Shown: positions 9,033-17,749, counted from the first letter of the stretch. The stretch is DNA of 36,746 bases from Betaproteobacteria bacterium (GCA_025358705.1 JANYII010000016.1:1-36746); one strand, 5' to 3'. Made by a program: numbers and translations. The notes: generated by a model from the sequence alone, not told the origin.

Positions 9033-9689
9033 ATGCCGGTGACAAGAAGAAAAAAGGCATCCCGCGAGATGCTCGGGCTTACCCGGGCCGAGTTCGCCAC
9101 CCTGCGCCGCCTGCGCACGCCGGAAAAAATCCAGGCATTCCTCTACGGCCTGAAGCAGAACTTCGAGCGCGACGGCGAGACCTGCCATTCCGTGCGCGTG
9201 GTGCTTAGGGACCGCCGCGCGCATTGCATCGAAGGCGCCGTTACCGCGGCGTGCGCGCTGTGGATCCATGGCGAGCCGCCGCTGCTGCTCGATTTCCAGG
9301 CGGTGCACGATTTCGACCACGTGGTCGCGGTGTTCCGGCGCAACGGCCGCTGGGGCGCGATCTCCAAGACCAACGGCATCGGCCTCAGGTGGCGCGACCC
9401 GGTGTACCGCACGCTGCGCGAACTCGCGATGTCCTACCTGCACGAGTACTACAACAAGCGCGACCGCAAGACCCTGCGCACCTACTCGCGCCCCTACGAC
9501 CTGAGAAGGATGAAGCCGGAAATCTGGGTCACCGCCGACGACGGCGCCTGGGACCTGGTCGACGCACTGGAAGCCACGCAGCACTACAAGCTGATGACCC
9601 CCGCGCAAGCGCGCAGCCTGCTGCGCAGGGATCCCTTCGAGCGCGAGGTAGGAAACCTCCTGCAATACAAAAGACCTAAGAAGCGCTAG
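9033..9689 (+). CDS. Hypothetical protein, possible transglutaminase-like cysteine enzyme fold
   Basis: ATG at 9033; HCIEGAVTAACAL ... DHVVAVFRRNGRWGAISKTN motif spacing. Confidence 0.75.
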   Translation: MPVTRRKKASREMLGLTRAEFATLRRLRTPEKIQAFLYGLKQNFERDGETCHSVRVVLRDRRAHCIEGAVTAACALWIHGEPPLLLDFQAVHDFDHVVAVFRRNGRWGAISKTNGIGLRWRDPVYRTLRELAMSYLHEYYNKRDRKTLRTYSRPYDLRRMKPEIWVTADDGAWDLVDALEATQHYKLMTPAQARSLLRRDPFEREVGNLLQYKRPKKR

Positions 9690-9691
9690 GC

Positions 9692-10660
9692 CTACTTCTC
9701 TTCCACCTTGCCGATTTTCTCCAGCGCCACCGCGAGGCGCCTGGCATCGTTGTCCCAGTATTTCTGGAATTCGGGCGCATCCAGGTAGCTGATCGGCGTC
9801 GACACCTTCTCCATCTGCGCCTTGAACTCCGCCGAATTCGCCGCCTCGCGCACCGCATCACGCAACCTGGTGAGGATCGGCGCGGGCGTCGCTGCTGGCG
9901 CGACCACGCCGGACCAGATGTAGAACTCGGCGTCGTAGCCGAGCTCCTTGAAGGTCGGAATCTCCGGCAACAGCGCGAGGCGCTGGGTGCTCCAGCTCGC
10001 CAGCGCGCGCATCTTGCCGCCCTTGATCTGCCCGATGGCAGCCGCCGGCCCGGAGGCGAGCGCTTCGACCTGGCCGCCGAGCAACGCGGTCACCGCCGGT
10101 CCGCCGCCCTGGTAGGGCACGTGGAACAGCTTGATGCCGGCGGCGTTTGCAAAGATCTCCATCGCCACGTGCAGTGTGCCGTAAACGCCCGAGGACGAAT
10201 AATTGATCTTCCCGGGACTGGCCTTGGCAGCATCGACGAAATCCTTGAGCGTCCTGTACGGGCCGTCCGCGCGCACCACCAGCACCGTCGGATCGGCGGT
10301 CACCAGCGCGACCGGCGCGAAATCCTTCATCTCATAGGCCGGCTGCTTGCCGTTGATGCGGTCGGATACCGGGAAAATGGAGATCGAGGAAAGCGCCATC
10401 AGGATGGTGTAGCCGTCCGGCGACGCCTTCGCGACGGAAGCGGTCCCCGTCGCGCCGCCGGCGCCCGCGCGGTTGATCACCAGCACCGGCTGCTTGAGCG
10501 TCTTTTCCATTGCCACGGCCAGCGGGCGGCCGACGATGTCGGCCACGCCACCGGGCGGGAACGCGACGACCATATTGATCGGCTTCGACGGCCAGGCGTC
10601 TTGCGCGTGCAGAAGCGGCGCGACCAGGGCAATGGCGACTGCGACGAGGATTTTGTGCAT
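9692..10660 (-). CDS. Bug/TctC-type substrate-binding protein
   Basis: MHKILVAVAIALVAPLLHAQDAWPSKPINMVVAFPPGGVADIVGRPLA. Confidence 0.95.
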   Translation of the reverse strand: MHKILVAVAIALVAPLLHAQDAWPSKPINMVVAFPPGGVADIVGRPLAVAMEKTLKQPVLVINRAGAGGATGTASVAKASPDGYTILMALSSISIFPVSDRINGKQPAYEMKDFAPVALVTADPTVLVVRADGPYRTLKDFVDAAKASPGKINYSSSGVYGTLHVAMEIFANAAGIKLFHVPYQGGGPAVTALLGGQVEALASGPAAAIGQIKGGKMRALASWSTQRLALLPEIPTFKELGYDAEFYIWSGVVAPAATPAPILTRLRDAVREAANSAEFKAQMEKVSTPISYLDAPEFQKYWDNDARRLAVALEKIGKVEEK

Positions 10661-10812
10661 TTCGACTTCCTCCTGACGCGTATCTTACAAGTGGCCTACG
10701 GAAATATTCCGGTAAACCCCAGCCTGCGGATAGGTTTCGGCGTGCGGCTCTAGCTGTAAGTCTGCGTGCCTTCCGCCGACCAATCGGTAATAATTGCCGG
10801 AAGGAGGAAGGT

Positions 10813-11355
10813 ATGAAACGCCGTAGCCTGTTGACGTTCCTGGCATTGGGTCCCTTCTTCATGCACGCCCATGCACAGTCGAAGACAACGAAAGGGATCA
10901 AGGAGATGCAAGACAACTGGAAGACCCTGCTCGCCCCTGGAACCCCCGTTCCCAGCGCGACCGAAGAGCTGAAGCTCTCGAAGGACGAATGGAAGAAGCG
11001 CCTGCAGCCGGCCTCCTACAGCGTGCTGCGCGAAGAGGACACCGAGCGCGCCGGCACCAGCCCGCTCGACCGCGAGAAGCGCGCCGGCGTGTTCGTCTGC
11101 GCCGGTTGCGGCCTGCCGCTGTTCACTTCCGAGATGAAATTCGACAGCGGCACCGGCTGGCCGTCGTTCTTCACCACCATTCCGGGCGCCCTGCAGACCA
11201 AGACGGACTACAAGATCATCTACCCGCGCACCGAGTACCACTGCGCGCGCTGCGGCGGCCATCACGGCCACCTGTTCGACGACGGCCCGGCGCCCACCGG
11301 CAAGCGCTACTGCAACAACGGCGTGGCGCTGAAGTTCATACCGCAGAAGGCGTGA
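10813..11355 (+). CDS. msrB: Peptide-methionine (R)-S-oxide reductase with N-terminal signal sequence
   Basis: Leader MKRRSLLTFLALGPFFMHAHAQ; VCAGCGLPLF, CARCGGHHGHLFDDGP, RYCNNGVAL. Confidence 0.95.
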   Translation: MKRRSLLTFLALGPFFMHAHAQSKTTKGIKEMQDNWKTLLAPGTPVPSATEELKLSKDEWKKRLQPASYSVLREEDTERAGTSPLDREKRAGVFVCAGCGLPLFTSEMKFDSGTGWPSFFTTIPGALQTKTDYKIIYPRTEYHCARCGGHHGHLFDDGPAPTGKRYCNNGVALKFIPQKA

Positions 11356-12154
11356 TCTTCAATTCCTCGGCCAGCGGATTGGCCGGGACGTGGAAGCGCA
11401 CCGGCCCGTCCGGCAGGGCGTTCAGGAACTGCTTGAGGTAGGGATCTTCCGAGGCGAGCAGCGCGTCGGGCGTGCCCTCGCCCATCAGCTTGCCTTCCGC
11501 GATCACGTAGATATAGTCCACCAGCTTGAGCGACTCGGAAACGTCGTAGGTCACGACGATCGAGGTAAGCCCGAGCGCGTCGTTCAGCTTGCGGATCAGG
11601 GTGGCGATCACGTTCAGCGAGATCGGGTCCAGCCCGGCGAAGGGCTCGTCGTACATCACCAGCAGCGGATCGGTCACGATCGCGCGCGCCAGCGCCACGC
11701 GCCGCGTCATGCCGCCCGAAAGATCGCCCGGCATCATGTCGCGCACGCCGCGCAGCCCCACCGCGTCCAGCTTCATCAGCACCAGCGGGCGGATCAGTTC
11801 CTCGGGCAGGTCGTAGTGCTCGCGGATCGCGAACGCGAGGTTCTCGTACACGGTCAGGTCGGTGAACAGGCCGCTCGACTGGAACATCATGCCCATCTTG
11901 CGGCGCAGGGCGTACAGCTCGTCGGTGGAGAGCTTGTGCACCAGCTTACCGGCCACCCTGATCCAGCCGCGCTCCGGCGCGAGCTGGCCGCCGATCAGCT
12001 TGAGCAGCGTCGACTTGCCGCTGCCGCTGCCGCCGAGGATCGCGACCACCTTGCCGCGCGGAATCCTGAGCGACAGGCCGCGGAAAATTGGCTGCTCGCC
12101 GTAGCTGAAGTGCAGCTCGGAGACTTCGACCAGGTCCGTGGCATCGGTTTGCAT
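11336..12154 (-). CDS. mlaF: ABC transporter ATP-binding protein, MlaF-like
   Basis: GGSGSGKST Walker A, LSGGM signature, LLVMYDEPFAGLDP Walker B typical of Mla ATPases. Confidence 0.88.
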   Translation of the reverse strand: MQTDATDLVEVSELHFSYGEQPIFRGLSLRIPRGKVVAILGGSGSGKSTLLKLIGGQLAPERGWIRVAGKLVHKLSTDELYALRRKMGMMFQSSGLFTDLTVYENLAFAIREHYDLPEELIRPLVLMKLDAVGLRGVRDMMPGDLSGGMTRRVALARAIVTDPLLVMYDEPFAGLDPISLNVIATLIRKLNDALGLTSIVVTYDVSESLKLVDYIYVIAEGKLMGEGTPDALLASEDPYLKQFLNALPDGPVRFHVPANPLAEELKITPSAV

Positions 12155-12273
12155 TCGACCGGGAGTTTAACCGACTCGCCATCGATCACCGGCGGCGCTC
12201 TCTCGACCGCGGCCGCCAAGTGTAAAATCCTGCGCACAAGTTTCCCCAGTCAACCTGATTCGCATACGGGAAG

Positions 12274-13131
12274 GTGAGCGTGGACCTGGACGCCGTTTTC
12301 GAGCGCAACTATGCGCTCGCCGCGCCACACACCCTGCTGATGAAGGCGCAAGTGCGTTCGATCTTCGACCGCCTGGTCGAAGTGCGCCACCTGCCGGGAG
12401 ACTGCATCGAATTTGGCGGCTTTCGCGGGGGGCTAAGCTTCTTTCTCGGGCTGTGCGTGCGCGACCTGGGCCTGGCCAAGCGCGTCTTCATGCTCGACAG
12501 CTTCGAGGGCCTGCCGCCGACCGATTCCAGGCTTGACGGCCCCTTCCAGGGCGGCATGATGGTGAGCGATCTGGCGTCGGTGCTGCAGCAGCGCGCCATG
12601 CTGGGCCTGGACGCCGTGGTCGAGGTGCGCCCGGGCTGGTTCCAGGATTCGCTCGAAAAAATGCCGGCGACGGCGCAGTTCTGTCTCGCGCACCTTGACG
12701 CCGACGTCTATTCGAGCACGAAGACCGCGCTGCGCTACGTCCTGCCCCGGCTCGCGCAGGGCGGCGCGCTGGTCCTGGACGACTGCCTGTTCTTCGGCGC
12801 CACAGGCGTGCTGCAGGCCGCGGAAGAGGAGATCGGCAGCGGCCTGCACCTCCACCTCGGACCAAAAACGCAGGCCTTTGCGTTTCCCGCGGGCGATCCG
12901 AACCCACGACGCCGCGCGCCGGTCTGGCGCACGCTGGGTGGACGGCGCTACGACGTGGCGGAGCTGCTGCAGCGCGCCGATTACATCGAACTGGTCGCCT
13001 CGGAAGCGGCCTATTTCCGCGGCCTGGCGCAGGCATATGGGGATTATCTTGAATTGGTGTCGGGGAAGCCTGAGCTGCCTCCCGACAGCCACCGGGTCGC
13101 CCCCAACATCGGCATCCTGCGCAAAAGCTGA
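12274..13131 (+). CDS. TylF/MycF-type class I SAM-dependent methyltransferase
   Basis: GDCIEFGGFRGGLSFFLG ... MLDSFEGLPPTD ... FCLAHLDADVYSSTKTALRYVLPRLAQGGALVLDD. Confidence 0.9.
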   Translation: MSVDLDAVFERNYALAAPHTLLMKAQVRSIFDRLVEVRHLPGDCIEFGGFRGGLSFFLGLCVRDLGLAKRVFMLDSFEGLPPTDSRLDGPFQGGMMVSDLASVLQQRAMLGLDAVVEVRPGWFQDSLEKMPATAQFCLAHLDADVYSSTKTALRYVLPRLAQGGALVLDDCLFFGATGVLQAAEEEIGSGLHLHLGPKTQAFAFPAGDPNPRRRAPVWRTLGGRRYDVAELLQRADYIELVASEAAYFRGLAQAYGDYLELVSGKPELPPDSHRVAPNIGILRKS

Positions 13132-13138
13132 GGCGGCG

Positions 13139-13554
13139 TTAGCCGCCGAGGGCCTTGTACAGATCGGCTACTGCCACGCGCTGGGCACGCAAAGCTTCAT
13201 AACGCGCGATCTCCGCGGCCAGCAGGTTGCGCTCGGCGTCGATTACGTCGAGCTGGCTGGCCAGGCCGTTTTCGTAACGCAAGCGGGAGAGCCTGAGCGC
13301 GGAGCCGGGCGCGCATCTGCGCCGCCTGCGCCGCGCGCGGCGGCGAGCAGCAGATTGCTGTTGTGCGCGAACGCCTCTTCGAGCAGCTTTTCCAGCGCCG
13401 GGTCGCCGTACACGCGCCACCAGTTGCCGTCCTTCGCGGAATTTTCCGACGCCTGCTTCCACGCGTCGGGCATTTCCACCGCCGGACGCTTGTAGTCGGG
13501 CTGCACCGCGCAGCCAGCGAGGAACAGGAGAGGCAGAACAAGAGTCTTATTCAA
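13139..13554 (-). pseudogene. Outer-membrane efflux protein (NodT/OprM family) remnant: N-terminus joined out of frame to C-terminus
   Basis: [32 protein letters not shown]...NSNLLLAAAR, then SALRLSRLRYENGLASQLDVIDAERNLLAAEI..YKALGG in another frame; most of the central protein is absent. Confidence 0.85.
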
Positions 13555-14055
13555 TGCCGGCCTCCCTCTTCTTGGCCGCCTCGTCGATCTCGCGGCGGAT
13601 TTCCGCAGTCGAGCGCTTCTCCGTCAGGTGCCCGTCGCTGATCAGCTTGAAGAACATGGGCACGAAGAAAATTGCGAGGAAAGTCGCCGCGATCATGCCG
13701 CCCATCACGCCGGTGGAGATCGCCAGCGGCAGCACGCCGAGGATGAAGGCGAGCGAGGTCATCAGGATCGGCCGGAAGCGCAGCCGCGCCGCTTCCAGCG
13801 CCGCGGCGGAGGCCGATCTGGAAGTAGACGTCGTTCGTCAGCCGGCCAATCTGCCCCGTGATCATCTGCATGCCGGGAACGATGAAGGAAAGCGTGGACA
13901 GTCCATTCTTGATCCAGATTGCCGACAGCGCGCCGAACATGCCGAACGGCAGCGCCAGCAGCACCGACAGCGGCAGCGACCACTTCTCGTACTGCGCGGC
14001 GAGGCCCAGGGCAAGGGCCGAGGTGCCGCTCGATTTCTTTTCCTGGTAGGACGCG
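13547..14055 (-). pseudogene. RND (AcrB/HAE1) efflux permease C-terminal remnant with internal deletions/frameshift
   Basis: [44 protein letters not shown] then in another frame [51 protein letters not shown]. Confidence 0.85.
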
Positions 14056-14194
14056 CCGCGCCAGTCCGTCACGGTCAGCAGCCAGCTCGCGAACGGCGAG
14101 ATGGTCAATGGCGCCATGCCCACGCCCGCGGTCGTGAGCGAAACTGCCAGCGCGCGCCGGCGGCAACGACTACCCAGCCGTAGTTGAACCGCAT
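14050..14194 (-). pseudogene. MFS transporter N-terminal remnant
   Basis: [14 protein letters not shown] then, in another frame, [33 protein letters not shown]; runs directly into RND sequence. Confidence 0.65.
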
Positions 14195-14214
14195 AGCGGT
14201 ATTCGCGCCCGCGC

Positions 14215-14676
14215 TCAGGCCGCGGCCTTCTGCATCGCCGCGATGTCGAGCTTGGTCATCTTCACGACCGCCTGCATCACCTTGTCGGACTTCGCCGGAT
14301 TCTTCAGAAGCTCCGGCAGGATCGCGGGCACGACCTGCCAGGACAGGCCGTACTGGTCGCGCAGCCAGCCGCACACCTCGGTGGCGCCGCCGGCGGAGAG
14401 CTTCTCCCACATCTCGTCCAGCTCCTTCTGCGTCTCGCAGTTCACCATCAGCGAGATCGCGTGGTTGAACTTGAAGTTCGGGCCGGCGTTGAGTGCGAGG
14501 AACTCGCGGCCGTCGAGCTCGAAGTGCACGGTCATCACCGAGCCCTTCTTTCCCGGCCCCGTGTCGCCGTAATGCGTAACCTGCCTGATCTTCGAGTTAC
14601 GGAAGACAGAGACGTAGAACTTCGCTGCTTCCTCGGCCTGGCCGTCGAACCACAGGCATGTCGATATTTTTTGCAT
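14215..14676 (-). CDS. VOC family (PhnB/3-demethylubiquinone methyltransferase-like) protein
   Basis: [30 protein letters not shown]..; [18 protein letters not shown]. Confidence 0.92.
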   Translation of the reverse strand: MQKISTCLWFDGQAEEAAKFYVSVFRNSKIRQVTHYGDTGPGKKGSVMTVHFELDGREFLALNAGPNFKFNHAISLMVNCETQKELDEMWEKLSAGGATEVCGWLRDQYGLSWQVVPAILPELLKNPAKSDKVMQAVVKMTKLDIAAMQKAAA

Positions 14677-14678
14677 GG

Positions 14679-15098
14679 CTACATCGTCTGCGGCACGATG
14701 ACCATCCAGCCCACGCCGAATTTGTCGGCCACCATGCCGAAGCGTGGTGAGAAGAAAGTCTTGCCGAGCGGCATCTGCACCTTGCCGCCGTCGCCCAGCG
14801 CAGCGAACAGCCGGTCGGCATCGGCCGCGTCCTTCGCATCAACCGATAGGCAGAAGCCCTCGAACTTCGGCTTGCTTCCGCAATTTCCATCGGAGGCCAT
14901 CACCAGCGTCTCGCCGACGCGGAACGCGGAATGCATGACCCTCTTCTCGGCACCTGGCGGGATCATGCCCGGCGGCATCGGATCCGGGCTGTCGCTGAAG
15001 CGCATCAGCATCTCGACCTTGATGCCGAGGGCCTTCTTGTAGAACTCGAGGGCCTCTTCGCAGCGGCCGTCGAAAAACAGGTAGGGCTGGGCTTGCAT
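14679..15098 (-). CDS. VOC family / PhnB-like protein
   Basis: PYLFFDGRCEEALEFYKKALGIKVEMLMRFSDSPDP..; FFSPRFGMVADKFGVGWMV. Confidence 0.92.
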   Translation of the reverse strand: MQAQPYLFFDGRCEEALEFYKKALGIKVEMLMRFSDSPDPMPPGMIPPGAEKRVMHSAFRVGETLVMASDGNCGSKPKFEGFCLSVDAKDAADADRLFAALGDGGKVQMPLGKTFFSPRFGMVADKFGVGWMVIVPQTM

Positions 15099-15107
15099 GG
15101 GATCTCC

Positions 15108-15638
15108 TTATTTTTCCGCGATTGTTTTCAGGTTGGCGAGACCAGCCTCGAAATCCGTGCCGATCATCTTGTCCATGTTGAAGAACACGCCCATCAGTTT
15201 GGAGATGAAATTGGCGGGGCCGAACATCGCCCAGGTCACCGTCGTCACCCCATCCTTGCCGTCCATGGTGAATTCGGCCGTGTTGTGGCCCTCGAAAGGC
15301 TCGAGGAAATCCAGCTTGATGACGACCCTGGAAGGCGCGACGTCGGTGATCTCCATGCGGCCCTTGCCGACGTTCTTGTTGCCGTGCCACTCGTACACCG
15401 CGCCCTTGCCCGCCGTCACCTCGCCGAAAGTCCGCTTCATCGCCGGATCCTTGTTCTCGTAAGGCGACCACGCAGCCCAGGCCTTGAAGTCGCTGATTTG
15501 CGCGGCGATCTTCACAGGCGGCGCCTTGATGCTCGCCGTCCGCTCGACGCGGAACGTGTCGGGCTTCATTGCCGCCAGGACAAGAGCACCCACGACCAGG
15601 AGCGCGAAAATGATGGCGACGATCTTGAGTGTCCGCAT
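15108..15638 (-). CDS. SRPBCC family protein (polyketide cyclase-like) with N-terminal TM/leader
   Basis: IIFALLVVGALVLAAM leader; FRVERTASIKAPPVKIAAQISDFKAWAAWSPYE. Confidence 0.88.
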   Translation of the reverse strand: MRTLKIVAIIFALLVVGALVLAAMKPDTFRVERTASIKAPPVKIAAQISDFKAWAAWSPYENKDPAMKRTFGEVTAGKGAVYEWHGNKNVGKGRMEITDVAPSRVVIKLDFLEPFEGHNTAEFTMDGKDGVTTVTWAMFGPANFISKLMGVFFNMDKMIGTDFEAGLANLKTIAEK

Positions 15639-15645
15639 ATGCCGG

Positions 15646-16092
15646 CTATCCGGGAATTTCCGGCTCGACGAGCTTCGCCAGCGCCACCAGGGATTCCTGC
15701 CAGCCGAGGTAGCACATCTCGACGGGAATCACCTCGGGAATGCCTGCCTGCACGATGTTCAGGTCGGTGCCGCAGGAGACCGCATTCAGGGTCACGGTGA
15801 CCTGGATGACGCCCGGAAGGTTCGGGTCGTCGAACTTGTCCGTGTAGCGGATCAAGGCATCGGGAACCAGCTCCAGATATTCGCCGCCGAAGGAATGGCC
15901 GTTCCCCGAGCCGAAGTTCGTGAACGTCATCCTGAACGTACCGCCGACCTTCGCTTCCAGGTGATGGACCGTGCAGGTGAAGCCGTTGGGGGGAATCCAC
16001 TTGGCCATCGCCTCGGCATTGAGGAATGCGCGATAGACCCGCGAGGGCGGAGCGCGCAGTACGCGGTGGAGACGAACAGTGTTGCCTGCCAT
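15646..16092 (-). CDS. SRPBCC/AHSA1 family protein
   Basis: TVRLHRVLRAPPSRVYRAFLNAEAMAKWIPPNGFTC. Confidence 0.9.
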   Translation of the reverse strand: MAGNTVRLHRVLRAPPSRVYRAFLNAEAMAKWIPPNGFTCTVHHLEAKVGGTFRMTFTNFGSGNGHSFGGEYLELVPDALIRYTDKFDDPNLPGVIQVTVTLNAVSCGTDLNIVQAGIPEVIPVEMCYLGWQESLVALAKLVEPEIPG

Positions 16093-16098
16093 GATCTT

Positions 16099-16590
16099 CT
16101 ATCCTTTCGCAAGATAAGCGGTGAGATTTTCCATGGTGCCGGTCCAGCCCCCCTTCATGCTGTCGCGACCCTTGTCGAAGGTGCCGACCTCCAGCTCGGT
16201 CGAGCCGTCGACCGGGACCCACTCGATTGTGAGTTCGGTCCGGTTGCCCAAATCCTTGAAGCTCACCGTGGTGAGCATCTCGCGCGGCCAGGCGGGGTTC
16301 ATCGGGTGCGTGGTCAGGCCGCCGTCCTTGTCCGAGAATGAATTGATCCAGACCATGCGCTCTGGCTTGACGACCTCCCGGTAGACGAACCGGCCCCATA
16401 TTTCCTGGCCGTCCGGCGTGCGCATGCCGTAGTGGTAGGTGCCGCCAGGACGGAGGTCCATCTTCGCGGCGATCACCGTGAATCCCTTTGGGCTGAACCA
16501 CTGCTTCAGGCGCTCGACCTCGGTCCAGGCCAGCCAGACGCGCTCGCGCGGCGCGTCGAAGACGCGCGATATGACGAAGGGCGCGGTCAC
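16099..16590 (-). CDS. SRPBCC/AHSA1 family protein
   Basis: FVISRVFDAPRERVWLAWTEVERLKQWFSPKGFTV; GGWTGTMENLTAYL. Confidence 0.92.
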   Translation of the reverse strand: MTAPFVISRVFDAPRERVWLAWTEVERLKQWFSPKGFTVIAAKMDLRPGGTYHYGMRTPDGQEIWGRFVYREVVKPERMVWINSFSDKDGGLTTHPMNPAWPREMLTTVSFKDLGNRTELTIEWVPVDGSTELEVGTFDKGRDSMKGGWTGTMENLTAYLAKG

Positions 16591-16945
16591 AGGCTCACCA
16601 CCATCTTGAAGCCGCCGAAAATCATGCGCTTGGCGTCAAAGGGCATCTTCTTCGGATCCATCATCGAGGCGAGACGCTTGTCCTTCATCACCTTGCCCAT
16701 GACGCGGTCGCGGTCCTTGCGCGACTTGTAGACGATCCACGAGAACCACACCACCTCGCTGCCTTTCAGCTTGACGCTGCGCGGGAACGAGGTGCGCTTG
16801 CCCCACGACACGTCGTCGGCGATGCACTCGTGGTACTCGAGCGCGCCGTGGTCCTTCCAGACCTTGCAGGCCTTGCGCGCCATCGCCACGTAGGCAGCGT
16901 GTTTTTCTTCGGCACCGGAACCACAAATCCATCGACGTAACTCAT
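16587..16945 (-). pseudogene. DUF1428 family protein with apparent -1 frameshift near 16910
   Basis: ATG at 16945 reads MSYVDGFVVPVP; then frame shifts to EEKHAAYVAMARKACKVWKDHGALEYHECIADDV... to the stop at 16587. Confidence 0.8.
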
Positions 16946-16949
16946 GTTT

Positions 16950-17411
16950 TCAATCTCCTTTGAGGAATGTTTCGAGCTTGCCGAAGGTCACGGTCCAGCC
17001 TTGCCGATGACCATCGCGCGCCGCCTCGTCGAAGAACTGCTCGTGGCGGAACTCCATGTCGGTCCCCTTGCCTTCCGGGCGCAGCAGGATGGTGATCTGC
17101 GAAACGCGGTCGGGCGTGGTTCTCGGCCAGCACCAGCTGAAGACGAGCTTGCGGTGCGGCTGCACTTCCTTGTAGACGCCGGCCGCCTCGTGTTCGTTCC
17201 CGTCCGGTCCGCCGAACACCAGGCGAAAGCGCCCGCCGGGCCGCAGGTCGATGTCTGCGACCGACACCGGCTGCTGCTCGCCTGCCGGGCCGAACCACTG
17301 CCTCAGCGCTTGCGGCTCAGTCCACGCCCGCCAGACCTTTTCCGGCGCGACGGGGAACTTCCGGTGGAGGGTGAGCGCGGGTTTGTTGGTTTGAATGCTG
17401 GCTTGTTCCAT
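16950..17411 (-). CDS. SRPBCC/AHSA1 family protein
   Basis: LTLHRKFPVAPEKVWRAWTEPQALRQWFGPAG...GWTVTFGKLETFL. Confidence 0.9.
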   Translation of the reverse strand: MEQASIQTNKPALTLHRKFPVAPEKVWRAWTEPQALRQWFGPAGEQQPVSVADIDLRPGGRFRLVFGGPDGNEHEAAGVYKEVQPHRKLVFSWCWPRTTPDRVSQITILLRPEGKGTDMEFRHEQFFDEAARDGHRQGWTVTFGKLETFLKGD

Positions 17412-17749
17412 GTCTGCAACTCCTCTTGCTGGTAAAGGTAGCGAGCGAGCGAATCGAGCTTGTCGCTCCAGAATTTTTCGTAGCGCGACATCCACGCGGA
17501 AGCGTTCTTCATCGGCGCAGCGGAGAGTTCGCAGCTCACCACCCGCCCTTCCTTCTCGCGCGCGATCAGGCCAGCGTCCTCGAGCACGCGCAGGTGCTTC
17601 ATGAAGCCCGGCAGCGACATGCCCGAGGGTGCCGCCAGTTCGCTCACTCCGAGACTGCCGCCGCTGAGCGACTCCAGCACGGCGCGGCGCGTGGGATCGG
17701 CAAGCGCGGAGAACACGCGGTCCAGGACAGGGTCTTCATACTTAACCAT
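17303..17749 (-). CDS. ArsR family transcriptional regulator (AHSA1-associated type)
   Basis: LDRVFSALADPTRRAVLESLSGGSLGVSELAAPSGMSLPGFMKHLRVLEDAGLI wHTH. Confidence 0.93.
   Translation of the reverse strand: MVKYEDPVLDRVFSALADPTRRAVLESLSGGSLGVSELAAPSGMSLPGFMKHLRVLEDAGLIAREKEGRVVSCELSAAPMKNASAWMSRYEKFWSDKLDSLARYLYQQEELQTWNKPAFKPTNPRSPSTGSSPSRRKRSGGRGLSRKR

Noticed and set aside
10755-10780. TGTAAG...CGAC before msrB as a fourth ECF promoter
   Set aside because: Lacks the second G of TGTAAGG and spacing is one nucleotide shorter than the other sites; too weak.
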